NCBI RefSeq assembly: GCF_014656455.1
Contig: NZ_BNCL01000006.1
Span: forward strand, 128,780-192,779
DNA from: Paracoccus aerius
GTDB lineage: Bacteria > Pseudomonadota > Alphaproteobacteria > Rhodobacterales > Rhodobacteraceae
Direction of reading: 5' to 3'
Length of the DNA stretch: 64,000 bases
A program made the translations under genes and the position numbers. Position 1 is the stretch's first letter; the number at the start of each line of letters is the position of its first letter. Positions 9,297-17,749 of the stretch are shown here, piece by piece. Below the pieces are notes generated by a model. The model was not told where the DNA came from, made no database searches, and was given only the letters and a program-made list of their open reading frames with translations.

Positions 9297-10229
9297 ATGA
9301 CACCTCAGAACCCGATGCAGGGCATCCTGCTGAAATGCGCCAGCGTGGCGGTGTTCACGGTCATGGCCGCGATGCTGAAGGCCACGGCGGAAACCGCCAG
9401 CGTCCCGCCGGGCCAGCAGGTGTTCTTCCGGTCGCTGTTCGCGATCCCGGTGATCGTGGCCTGGCTGGCCCTGCGCGGCGAACTGGCGGTGGGGTTCCGC
9501 ACGGTGCGCCCCATGGGCCATTTCTATCGCGGCATCGTCGGCACCGTCGCCATGGGGCTGAACTTCTGGGCGCTTGCCCTGCTGCCCTTCCCCGAGGTAA
9601 CGGCGATCGGCTATGCCTCGCCCCTGCTGGTCGTGATCTTCGCGGCGATGTTTCTGGGCGAGGACGTGCGCCTGTTCCGCCTGTCGATGGTGGGGCTGGG
9701 GCTGACCGGCGTCCTGATCGTGCTGTCACCGCAACTGCGGCTGAACGGCCCGGCCGATCCCTATCGGATGCTGGGCGCGGTGGCGGCCTTTGGGGGCGCG
9801 GTCATGGCGGCCCTGGCGCAACTGTTCATCCGCAAGCTGGTTCAGAACGAACGCACCTCGGCCATCGTGTTCTGGTTCTCCTTCACCTCGACCGTGCTGG
9901 GGCTGCTGACGCTGCCCTTTGGCTGGGTGATGCCCGATGCCACCACGGCCGCGCTGCTGGTGGGCAGCGGCATCCTGGGGGGCGTGGCGCAGATCCTGCT
10001 GACCTCGTCCTATCGCTATGCCGACGCGTCGCTGGTGGCGCCTTTCGATTACGTCTCGATGCTGCTTGCCATCGCCATCGGCTGGTATGTCTTCGCCGAG
10101 GCGCCGACGCCCGTCGTCCTGGCCGGGGCGGCCCTTGTGATCGGCGCGGGCATCGCGATCATCTGGCGCGAACGGCAACTGGGGCTGGAACGAAGCCGGC
10201 AGCGCAAGGCAATGACGCCGCAGGGCTGA
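9297..10229 (+). CDS. EamA/DMT family transporter
   Basis: 310 residues with ten hydrophobic segments in two EamA repeats, as in RhaT/YdcZ-type metabolite exporters of the inner membrane. Typical repeat landmarks are seen: VTAIGYASPLLVVIFAAMFL before the fifth helix and ASLVAPFDYVSMLLAIAIG in the second repeat, followed by a basic tail. An earlier in-frame ATG at 9270 is possible, but the family usually begins just before MQGILLKCASVAVF. Substrate unknown. Confidence 0.88.
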   Translation: MTPQNPMQGILLKCASVAVFTVMAAMLKATAETASVPPGQQVFFRSLFAIPVIVAWLALRGELAVGFRTVRPMGHFYRGIVGTVAMGLNFWALALLPFPEVTAIGYASPLLVVIFAAMFLGEDVRLFRLSMVGLGLTGVLIVLSPQLRLNGPADPYRMLGAVAAFGGAVMAALAQLFIRKLVQNERTSAIVFWFSFTSTVLGLLTLPFGWVMPDATTAALLVGSGILGGVAQILLTSSYRYADASLVAPFDYVSMLLAIAIGWYVFAEAPTPVVLAGAALVIGAGIAIIWRERQLGLERSRQRKAMTPQG

Positions 10230-10294
10230 TCTGCGGTTGACGTCGCGGTCCTGCGGTTCTTAATCGGCCGGTAGCGCGAGAAGGAGGGGATCGC

Positions 10295-11821
10295 ATGGAC
10301 AGGCCGCATATCCTGCGACTGAACGAGGCCGACAACATCGTCGTGGCGATCGGCGACCTGCCCTCGGGTTCGGCGGTCGAAGGCAGCATCGCCACGACCC
10401 GCCGCATCCCGCGCGGCCACAAGATTGCCGCCCGCGCGATCCCGGCAGGCCAGCCAATCCGCAAGTTCGGCCAGATCATCGGCTTTGCCAGCACCGACAT
10501 CGCGCCGGGTGACTGGGTCCACGAACAGAACGTCACTATGGGCGGCGACTTCGAACGCGACTATGCCTTCGCCTCTGAAGCCCGCCCCCATGAAAGCCTG
10601 CGCCAAGGCGAGGTTCCGGCCCATTTCCAGGGCTTCCGCCGGGGCGACGGGCGCGTGGGCACGCGCAATTACATCGGCATCCTGTCCAGCGTGAACTGCT
10701 CGGCCACGGTGGTGGATTACATCGCCGACCAGGCGATGCGGTCGGGGATGCTGGACGATTATCCCGACATCGACGGCATCGTGGCGCTGCCGCATGGGCA
10801 GGGCTGCGGCATGGCCAGCAAGGGCGAAAGCTATGACCTGCTGGCGCGCACGCAATGGGGCTATGCCAGCCACCCCAACTTCGCCGCCGTGTTGCTGGTG
10901 GGCCTGGGATGCGAGGTGTTCCAGATCGCCCGGCTGAAGGAAACCTATGGCATCGCCGAAGGGGACCACTTCCAGTCGCTGACCATCCAGGACACGGGCG
11001 GCACCCGGCGCACCATCGACGCGGGTGTGGAACGCCTGCGCGACATGCTGCCCGTGGCGGCGCGGGCGCGGCGCGAAGCGGTTCCGGCGTCCGAGCTGAC
11101 GCTGGCCCTGCAATGCGGCGGTTCGGACGGCTATTCCAGCCTGACGGCCAATCCCGCGCTTGGCGTCGCGGCCGACATGCTGGTGCGCCAGGGCGGCACC
11201 GCGATCCTGTCCGAAACGCCCGAGATCTTCGGCGCCGAGCACCTGCTGACCCGCCGCGCGGAAACGCCCGAGATCGGCCGGAAGATCGTCGATCTGATCG
11301 ACTGGTGGACCGACTATACCACCCGCAACGGGGGCGAGATGAACAACAACCCCTCGCCCGGCAACAAGGCCGGCGGGCTGACCACCATCCTGGAAAAGTC
11401 GCTTGGTGCGGTGGCAAAGGGCGGCACCTCGACCCTGCGCGGCGTTTACCGTTACGCCGAACGGATCGACCGCAAGGGCTTCGTCTACATGGACACGCCG
11501 GGCTATGACCCGGTGGCCGCGACGGGCCAGGTCGCGGGCGGCGCGAACATCCTATGCTTCACCACGGGGCGCGGCTCGGCCTATGGCTGCAAGCCGGTGC
11601 CGTCCATCAAGCTGGCAACGAACACGCCCTTGTTCCAGCGGATGCCGGACGACATGGACATCAACTGCGGCGACATCGTCGAGGGCGTGTCGCTGGAGGA
11701 AAAGGGCGCCGAGATCTTCGAGAACATCTTGGCCGTCGCATCTGGGCAGAAGACCAAGTCCGAGGATCTGGGCTATGGCCGCAACGAATTCGTGCCTTGG
11801 CAGATCGGGGCGGTGATGTAG
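10295..11821 (+). CDS. uxaA: UxaA family hydrolase, altronate dehydratase type
   Basis: 508 residues, the full length of single-chain UxaA: an N-terminal SAF domain (residues about 1-95) and a C-terminal UxaA/GarD catalytic domain. Motifs include RGDGRVGTRNYIGILSSVNC, LPHGQGCG, LQCGGSDGYSS and the C-terminal TGRGSAYGCKPVPSIKLATN. The family dehydrates sugar acids such as D-altronate or D-galactarate to 2-keto-3-deoxy acids using a metal ion. AAGGAGGGG precedes the ATG by 5 nt. No uronate isomerase or tagaturonate reductase gene is adjacent, so the exact substrate is inference. Confidence 0.88.
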   Translation: MDRPHILRLNEADNIVVAIGDLPSGSAVEGSIATTRRIPRGHKIAARAIPAGQPIRKFGQIIGFASTDIAPGDWVHEQNVTMGGDFERDYAFASEARPHESLRQGEVPAHFQGFRRGDGRVGTRNYIGILSSVNCSATVVDYIADQAMRSGMLDDYPDIDGIVALPHGQGCGMASKGESYDLLARTQWGYASHPNFAAVLLVGLGCEVFQIARLKETYGIAEGDHFQSLTIQDTGGTRRTIDAGVERLRDMLPVAARARREAVPASELTLALQCGGSDGYSSLTANPALGVAADMLVRQGGTAILSETPEIFGAEHLLTRRAETPEIGRKIVDLIDWWTDYTTRNGGEMNNNPSPGNKAGGLTTILEKSLGAVAKGGTSTLRGVYRYAERIDRKGFVYMDTPGYDPVAATGQVAGGANILCFTTGRGSAYGCKPVPSIKLATNTPLFQRMPDDMDINCGDIVEGVSLEEKGAEIFENILAVASGQKTKSEDLGYGRNEFVPWQIGAVM

Positions 11822-11883
11822 CCCCGCCCCCGGTTTCGGTGTTATCATCACGGGCAAATATCGCGACAACAGGAGGGTTCGGC

Positions 11884-12960
11884 ATGTCAGGGACGATCAG
11901 GACGACCAGGGGGCGTGGCAGGCTTTACGACAGCATCCTGGACACCGTGGGCGACACGCCGGTGATCCGCATCAACAACCTCGCCCCCGAAGGGGTGACG
12001 ATCTATGTCAAGGCCGAGTTCTTCAACCCCGCCGCATCTGTCAAGGACCGCCTGGCGCTCAACATCATCGAGGCTGCGGAACGGTCCGGCGCCCTGAAGC
12101 CGGGCCAGACCGTGGTCGAGGCGACCAGCGGCAATACCGGCATCGGCCTTGCCATGGTTTGCGCGCAGAAGGGCTATCCCCTGGTGGTGACCATGGCCGA
12201 AAGCTTCTCGGTCGAACGGCGGCGGCTGATGCGGATGCTGGGCGCCAAGGTCGTGCTGACGCCCAAGGCGCAAAAGGGCACGGGCATGTACAACAAGGCG
12301 GTGGAGCTTGCGGAAAAGCACGGCTGGTTCCTGGCCCGCCAGTTCGAGACCGACGCCAATGCCGACATCCACGAGGCCACCACCGCGCAGGAGATCCTGG
12401 GCGATTTCGCGGGGCAGCGGCTGGATTACATCGTCACCGGATACGGCACCGGCGGCACCGTCAGCGGCCTGTCGCGCGTCTTGCGCCGCGAACGCCCCGA
12501 AGTGAAGATCATCCTGACCGAACCCGCCAACGCCGCTTTGGTCAGCAGCGGCACCCCGCAGGACCGCGGCCCCGACCACGCCCCTGCCGCCAGCCACCCC
12601 GCCTTCGAGCCGCATCCGATCCAGGGCTGGACCCCCGACTTCATCCCCTGGGTCCTTCAGGAAGCCCTGGACAAGAACGGCTATGACGATCTGATCCCTA
12701 TTCCGGGGGCGGAAGGGATGGACTGGGCGCGCAAGCTGGCCGCGCGCGAAGGTATCCTGACCGGCGTGTCGGGCGGGTCCACCTTCGCCGTGGCGATGCG
12801 CATCGCCGAAAAGGCCGAGCCCGGCACCGTCATCCTGTCGATGATGCCCGATACCGGCGAACGCTATCTGTCCACGCCCCTGTTCGAGCCCTTCGCCGAG
12901 GACATGGACGACGAGGAACGGGCGCTGTCGGAATCCACTCCCGGATACCGGATGGGCTGA
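11884..12960 (+). CDS. PLP-dependent cysteine synthase family protein
   Basis: 358 residues of fold-type II PLP enzyme. Lys54 in NPAASVKDRLAL is the Schiff-base lysine, TSGNTGIG binds substrate and GYGTGGTVSG holds the cofactor phosphate. Classical CysK is about 310-325 residues; this protein is longer, mainly by an N-terminal addition, an insertion (about residues 215-245, rich in Pro and His) before the HPIQGWTPDFIP loop, and an acidic tail. It forms cysteine from O-acetylserine or acts on a related substrate. CAGGAGGG lies just upstream of the ATG. A specialised paralogue rather than the housekeeping enzyme is possible. Confidence 0.86.
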   Translation: MSGTIRTTRGRGRLYDSILDTVGDTPVIRINNLAPEGVTIYVKAEFFNPAASVKDRLALNIIEAAERSGALKPGQTVVEATSGNTGIGLAMVCAQKGYPLVVTMAESFSVERRRLMRMLGAKVVLTPKAQKGTGMYNKAVELAEKHGWFLARQFETDANADIHEATTAQEILGDFAGQRLDYIVTGYGTGGTVSGLSRVLRRERPEVKIILTEPANAALVSSGTPQDRGPDHAPAASHPAFEPHPIQGWTPDFIPWVLQEALDKNGYDDLIPIPGAEGMDWARKLAAREGILTGVSGGSTFAVAMRIAEKAEPGTVILSMMPDTGERYLSTPLFEPFAEDMDDEERALSESTPGYRMG

Positions 12961-13068
12961 CAGGCCTGCAATTTCTGCATGGCGGCTGTGCACAGATGCC
13001 GCATTGCGGCGGGGCGGTCACGGGCCCATCTTTATCCTGTCAACCAAGGACAGAAAGAGAGTTTGACC

Positions 13069-13242
13069 ATGACCGCCCTCCGCAACGCCATGACCCGCAT
13101 TCGCGCGTTCCTGGATGTGCTGGATGCCGCCGTTTCCGCCTCGGCTGCCGTGCGTTCGCACCACGCCCCTGCCCTGGCCGACCTGCGCCGCCTGGGGATC
13201 AAGCCGACCCCGGCCACCATGGACGCCCTGTCGCGCGCCTGA
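13069..13242 (+). CDS. Small basic alpha-helical protein, 57 residues
   Basis: A purine-rich site (AAAGAGAG) precedes ATG 13069. The peptide is arginine- and alanine-rich, with the pattern RNAMTRIRAFLDVLDAA then LRRLGIKPTPATMDALSRA, which resembles the small DUF1127/YjiS-like proteins of alphaproteobacteria in layout but is not a confident match. A strong intrinsic terminator follows 24 bp after the stop, supporting a real, separately expressed transcript. Confidence 0.55.
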   Translation: MTALRNAMTRIRAFLDVLDAAVSASAAVRSHHAPALADLRRLGIKPTPATMDALSRA

Positions 13243-13265
13243 TCGCTGCGGCTTTCCGATGATCC

Positions 13266-13294
13266 GGCCCGCCATTGGCGGGCCTTTTGTTTTT
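13266..13294 (+). terminator. Intrinsic terminator after the 57-residue gene
   Basis: GGCCCGCC (13266-13273) pairs perfectly with GGCGGGCC (13277-13284) across a 3-nt loop, followed by TTTTGTTTTT. This is the clearest rho-independent terminator in the window. Confidence 0.88.
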
Positions 13295-13358
13295 CTGGTC
13301 TTTCACCCGGCTGGCGATCCGGCCTATGGTCCGGCGGTTTGAAGGCCGGGGGACCAGG

Positions 13359-14261
13359 ATGAACAGCAGCACGACGACCTTGGCAGGACGGTCCGACTTC
13401 GGCCAGGGGCTGATCTGGATGGCGCTGTCCATGACGGCCTTTATCGGCATGTCGGTCGGATCGCGGGAAATGGCCGAAACCCTGTCGATCCGGCAGGTGC
13501 TGTTCTTTCGCGCCCTTGTGGGCCTGTTCGTGATCCTGGCCCTGGGCCGCGCCCTGTTCCCCGAGGTGCGCCGCGCGGCCAAGCTGCGCCTGCATCTGGC
13601 GCGCAACGTGATCCACTTTACCGCGCAGTATTTCTGGACCATCGGCGTGGTGCTGCTGCCGCTGGCCTCGGTCTTCGCGCTGGAATTCACCATGCCGATC
13701 TGGGTGACGCTGTTCGCATGGCTGCTTCTGCGCGAAAAGCTGACCGGCCCGCGCCTGCTGGCGACGGTCGGCGGCTTTGTCGGGGTCATGGTGATCGTGC
13801 GGCCCGGCATCGGCATGGTCGATCCGGCAGCGGTCCTGGTGCTGATCGCGGCGGCGGGTTACGGGCTGTCGCTGATCCTGGTGAAACGCCTGACGCAGCA
13901 CTGCTCGCCCGGCGCCATCGTGGTCTGGATGATCCTGATCCAGTTGCCCCTGGGCCTGATCGCAGCATTGACCGACTGGCGGCCCGTGGCGGTCACGGAT
14001 GTTCCCTGGATGCTGGTCGCGGGCGTTGGCGCGCTTGCGGCGCATTTCTGCCAGGCTCAGGCGCTCAAGCGGCTGGACGCTTCGATCCTGATCCCCATCG
14101 ACTTCCTGCGCGTGCCAATGGCGGCCGTCGTCGGGTATTACTTCTACGGCGAGGCGATCGACCTGTGGGTCTTCCTGGGCGGGGGCATCATCTTGCTGTC
14201 GAACTTCCAGGCTGTGATGGCCGAGCGTCGCAGGGCCGCCGCCGCAGTCGCGGCCCCCTGA
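13359..14261 (+). CDS. EamA/DMT family transporter
   Basis: 300 residues, ten hydrophobic helices in two EamA repeats. The sixth-helix region reads ALEFTMPIWVTLFAWLLLREK and the last repeat DASILIPIDFLRVPMAAVVGYYFYGE, typical of the RhaT/RarD-like drug/metabolite transporter superfamily. ATG 13359 follows GGGGGACCAGG. It ends at a GC-rich hairpin and converges with the ribose-type operon. Only distantly similar to the DMT protein at 9297, so not a recent duplication. Substrate unknown. Confidence 0.87.
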   Translation: MNSSTTTLAGRSDFGQGLIWMALSMTAFIGMSVGSREMAETLSIRQVLFFRALVGLFVILALGRALFPEVRRAAKLRLHLARNVIHFTAQYFWTIGVVLLPLASVFALEFTMPIWVTLFAWLLLREKLTGPRLLATVGGFVGVMVIVRPGIGMVDPAAVLVLIAAAGYGLSLILVKRLTQHCSPGAIVVWMILIQLPLGLIAALTDWRPVAVTDVPWMLVAGVGALAAHFCQAQALKRLDASILIPIDFLRVPMAAVVGYYFYGEAIDLWVFLGGGIILLSNFQAVMAERRRAAAAVAAP

Positions 14262-14268
14262 GGGGCCG
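14251..14268. terminator. Hairpin between convergent genes
   Basis: CGGCCCC (14251-14257) pairs with GGGGCCG (14262-14268) over a CTGA loop that contains the stop codon of the DMT gene. No T-run follows on either strand, so termination function is uncertain. Confidence 0.35.
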
Positions 14269-14281
14269 CAACCTTGTCCGA

Positions 14282-15229
14282 TCAGAACGGGCTGTCAGGA
14301 TAGTAGTAGTTCTCGGCGTTCTCGGGGGTGACCAGCACCGACCCGATGATGAAATCGCCTGAAACCGGGGCCTGCGACACCAGGCCGACGGCCGTGATCT
14401 CGATCGCGGTCGAGATCATCGAGGGCGGATAGGTCACGTTGGCGGGGATCATCGCATCGCCGTCCATGGTGCGCTTGATCATCTCCTTCATGCCCGCGCC
14501 ACCCAGGACAAACTTGATGTCGTCCCGGCCCGCAGCCTCGATGGCGCCCAGGGCACCCACGGCCATGTCATCGTCGGATGCCCAGACCGCATCGATCTGC
14601 GGGTGCTTGGACAGGAAGTCCTGCATCACCGTGAAGGACTTGTCGCGGTTCCAGTCGCCATGCTCCATGCCCAGGACTTCGATGTTCTTGCCCTCGATCG
14701 CGGCCTGGAAACCTTCGACCCGTTCATTGTCGATGGTGGTCGGGATGCCGCGCAGCACGACGATCTTGCCGCCTTCGGGCAGAGCGCTTGCCATGAACTC
14801 GCCCGAGACACGACCGAAGCCGGGGTTGTCGCCCGCGACATACAGATCCTCGATCCCCTCCTGGGACAGGCCGCGGTCCACGACCGTGATCCAGGCGCCG
14901 GATGCCTTGACGTTCTGGACCGGGCCGGTCAGCGGCTCGGATTCGAAGGGCAGGACGACAAGCGCGTCGATGTTGCGGGTGGCAACCATGTCCTCGATGT
15001 CATTGACCTGCTTGGCGGGGTCGGATGCCGTCGCCAGCACGAAGTCGAGCTGCGGATAGGTTTCCTCCAGCCGGTCCACCGTGGCCTGCGCGAAATAGTT
15101 CATGCCGCCCGCCCAGCCATGGGTCGCCGCGGGGATCGACACGCCGATCACCTTGGTTTCCCCGTCCTGCGCCCAGGCCGGCGCGGCCAATGCGGCGGCG
15201 ATGGCCAGTCCCGATACGAAATGCTTCAT
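14282..15229 (-). CDS. Sugar ABC transporter substrate-binding protein (RbsB type)
   Basis: 315 residues. A clear Sec signal peptide (MKHFVSGLAIAAALAAPAWAQ) precedes a type I periplasmic binding fold with ATHGWAGGMNYFAQATV, NIDALVVLPFESEPLTGPV and DAVWASDDDMAVGALGAIEAAG, as in ribose/galactose binding proteins. ATG 15229 is supported by GGAGGAAAGAC. It is the last gene of a seven-gene minus-strand operon with a permease and a double ATPase upstream. The sugar cannot be read from sequence; the xylA neighbour suggests a pentose or pentose-containing compound. Confidence 0.9.
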   Translation of the reverse strand: MKHFVSGLAIAAALAAPAWAQDGETKVIGVSIPAATHGWAGGMNYFAQATVDRLEETYPQLDFVLATASDPAKQVNDIEDMVATRNIDALVVLPFESEPLTGPVQNVKASGAWITVVDRGLSQEGIEDLYVAGDNPGFGRVSGEFMASALPEGGKIVVLRGIPTTIDNERVEGFQAAIEGKNIEVLGMEHGDWNRDKSFTVMQDFLSKHPQIDAVWASDDDMAVGALGAIEAAGRDDIKFVLGGAGMKEMIKRTMDGDAMIPANVTYPPSMISTAIEITAVGLVSQAPVSGDFIIGSVLVTPENAENYYYPDSPF

Positions 15230-15254
15230 GTCTTTCCTCCCATGTGAACCCGGC

Positions 15255-16247
15255 TCAGGTGCGGGCTTTGCCTTCGCGCTGCAAGACAACAGCGAGAACG
15301 ATGATGGCCCCCTGAATGGCACCGTTCAGGTAGGGCGATACGAAATCCGTCAGGTTCAGCAGGTTGCCGATCAGCGTCAGGATCAGCACGCCGATGACCG
15401 TGCCCCAGACGCGCCCGAAGCCGCCCTTGAGCACGGTGCCGCCGATGATCACGGCTGCGATGGCTTCCAGTTCCCACAGCATCCCGGTGGCCGATGATGC
15501 GGAACCAAGGCGCGGCACATACATGATGGTGGCAATGCCCACCAAAAGGCCAAGCGCGGCATATGTCATCAGCCGCACCCGGTCCACGCGAACGGATGAA
15601 TATTTGGCGACCTGCTCGTTCGATCCGATGGCCGCGCAATAGCGGCCAAAGGCGGTCGAGCGCATGACGATCTCTCCGATCACCACAACCACCGCAAAGA
15701 CGATGATCGGCCAGGTGATGCCGAAGATGCCGCCGTAATAGACCGGCTGGTAAAGGCTGCGCAGCCCGAAATCCAGCGACAGGGTGCCGCCGTCGGCCAG
15801 CCAGGTGACAAGGCTGCGATAGATGCCCATGGACCCCAGCGTGACGATGAAGGCCTCGATCCCTAGCCGGGTGATCAGGATGCCGTTCAGCAGCCCCGCC
15901 GCCAAGCCCGCCAGCAGCGCCACGGCCATGCCGACCAGGATCACCGGGATCCCCGCGCCCATCGATGGGATCAGGCTGTTCATCACCAAGATCATCAGCC
16001 CGGCGATGAAGGCTGCCATTGACCCGACCGACAGGTCCAGCCCGCCAGCCGTGATCACGAAGGTCATGCCCACGGCGATGATGCCGATAAAGGCCGAGCG
16101 GGCGAGGACGTTCGTCACGTTGTCCCAGCCCAGGAAGTTGGGGTTCATCAGCGCACCGGCGATGACCAGCAGGACCAGGGCCAGGATCGGCCCGATCACG
16201 GTCATGCGGAGGCGGCGGGGTGAGGCGGCAACGGCTGCGTCGCTCAT
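15255..16247 (-). CDS. Sugar ABC transporter permease (RbsC type)
   Basis: 330 residues, strongly hydrophobic with about ten membrane helices. It contains the BPD_transp_2 motif region TAGGLDLSVGSMAAFIAGLM and AIGSNEQVAKYSSVRVDRV, the EAA-like loop that contacts the ATPase in ribose-type importers. It forms the inner-membrane channel for the binding protein at 14282. Its ATG overlaps the stop of the ATPase gene by 4 bp. Confidence 0.92.
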   Translation of the reverse strand: MSDAAVAASPRRLRMTVIGPILALVLLVIAGALMNPNFLGWDNVTNVLARSAFIGIIAVGMTFVITAGGLDLSVGSMAAFIAGLMILVMNSLIPSMGAGIPVILVGMAVALLAGLAAGLLNGILITRLGIEAFIVTLGSMGIYRSLVTWLADGGTLSLDFGLRSLYQPVYYGGIFGITWPIIVFAVVVVIGEIVMRSTAFGRYCAAIGSNEQVAKYSSVRVDRVRLMTYAALGLLVGIATIMYVPRLGSASSATGMLWELEAIAAVIIGGTVLKGGFGRVWGTVIGVLILTLIGNLLNLTDFVSPYLNGAIQGAIIVLAVVLQREGKART

Positions 16248-17749
16248 GCGGGTTCCTTCAAGGGGGTGGGGGTCACGCCCATGGCAAGGCGGACAATGGC
16301 ATCTTCGGTCGCGTCGCCGTCCAGTTCGCCGGTGATGCGGCCGTGGCGCATGACCAGGATACGGTCGGAAAGCCCGATCACCTCCTGCATTTCCGAGGAT
16401 ATGACGACAATCGCGCGGCCTTCGGCGGCAAGGCGGCGGATCAGGACATACATCTGCTGCTTGGTGCCGATGTCGATGCCGCGCGTCGGTTCGTCGATGA
16501 TGATGATCTGCGGATCGGCCAGCATGGTCTTGGCGAACAGCAGCTTCTGCTGGTTGCCGCCCGACAGGTTGCCGACCATCGCGCCACGATGGCCGCGGAT
16601 GTCGAAATCCGTGATGGCTTGGTCAAGGGCACGTTCCTCGGCCCCCGTGTCCAGCAGGCCCCGGTCGAACTTCGACAGCGCCTGCAGCGTCAGGTTTTCC
16701 CGCAACCCCTTGCCCAGCAGCAGTCCGCGGGTCTTGCGATCCTCGGTCAGGTAGCACAGGCCAAGCGTTTGCGCCTGCCAGGGATGATCGATGCGGGCCG
16801 GTTGGCCAAAGACCCGCACCTCGCCCGTGGCAGGGCGCAGGCCGCACAACCCCTCGAAGGTTTCGGTCCGGCCCGAGCCGATCAGGCCCGCAACGCCCAG
16901 GACTTCGCCGCGCCGCAAGGTGAAGCCGATGTCGCGGGAAAAACCCGGCACCGACAGGCCACGAACCTCCAACGCGACTTCGCCGGGTGTTGCGGCCTTG
17001 ACGGGAAACAGATCCGACATCTCGCGCCCGACCATGGCGTTCGCCATGCTGTGCTGGTCCATCTGCGCGGCCTCGCCGGTCCAGACCACGCGCCCGTCGC
17101 GCATGATGGTCAGGTCGTCGGCGATCTCCTCGACCTCGTCCAGCTTGTGCGAGGTGAACAGCACCGCCGTTCCCGCCTCGCGCAGCGCGCGGACCTGGCG
17201 CAGCAGGATCGCGGTTTCCGCCCGCGTCAGCACGGCGGTCGGTTCGTCCATGACAAGCACGCGGGTCTCGCGCAGCAGGGCCTTGGCGATCTCGACCATC
17301 TGCTTGTCGCTGTTGGACAGCGTGGACACGACCTGGTCGGGCGAGACGCGGCATTCCAGCCGGTCCAGCAGTTCCCGCGTCCGCGCCCGCATCGCGGGCT
17401 TGTCCAGGAAAGGCCCGCGCTTCAACTCGCGGCCCAGGAAGATGTTCTGTTCCACCGTCAACTGTTCGGCCAGATTGAATTCCTGGTGGATCATCGAGAT
17501 CCCCAGGTCCTCGGCCGCGCCCATGTTGGCAAAGGTGACAGGCTGGCCATCCAGCAGCACCTGCCCCGATGACGGCGGCTGATAGCCGGTCATGATCTTC
17601 ATGGTGGTGGACTTGCCCGCGCCGTTTTCGCCGATCAGCGCATGGACCTGGCCGGGGCGCAGGGCGATATCGACGCCGTGCAGCACCTCGATCGGGCCGA
17701 AGCTGCGGGAAACATTGCGCAGGGCAAGAACGGTCACGGCGTCACCCAT
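16244..17749 (-). CDS. Sugar ABC transporter ATP-binding protein with two nucleotide-binding domains (RbsA type)
   Basis: 501 residues, the RbsA/XylG/MglA length. Domain 1 has Walker A GENGAGKST near residue 38, a family-typical degenerate signature LSNSDKQMVEIAKAL and the Walker B segment VLVMDEPTAVLT. Domain 2 has a degenerate Walker A (GLIGSGRTE) with signature LSGGNQQKLLFAK and IIIDEPTRGIDIG. It powers import through the RbsC-type permease. The 5' end overlaps the oxidoreductase gene by 16 bp. Confidence 0.93.
   Translation of the reverse strand: MGDAVTVLALRNVSRSFGPIEVLHGVDIALRPGQVHALIGENGAGKSTTMKIMTGYQPPSSGQVLLDGQPVTFANMGAAEDLGISMIHQEFNLAEQLTVEQNIFLGRELKRGPFLDKPAMRARTRELLDRLECRVSPDQVVSTLSNSDKQMVEIAKALLRETRVLVMDEPTAVLTRAETAILLRQVRALREAGTAVLFTSHKLDEVEEIADDLTIMRDGRVVWTGEAAQMDQHSMANAMVGREMSDLFPVKAATPGEVALEVRGLSVPGFSRDIGFTLRRGEVLGVAGLIGSGRTETFEGLCGLRPATGEVRVFGQPARIDHPWQAQTLGLCYLTEDRKTRGLLLGKGLRENLTLQALSKFDRGLLDTGAEERALDQAITDFDIRGHRGAMVGNLSGGNQQKLLFAKTMLADPQIIIIDEPTRGIDIGTKQQMYVLIRRLAAEGRAIVVISSEMQEVIGLSDRILVMRHGRITGELDGDATEDAIVRLAMGVTPTPLKEPA

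Noticed and set aside
9297..14261. The two EamA transporters as a recent duplication
   Set aside because: They share only the fold and generic motifs; sequences are distant and neighbours differ.
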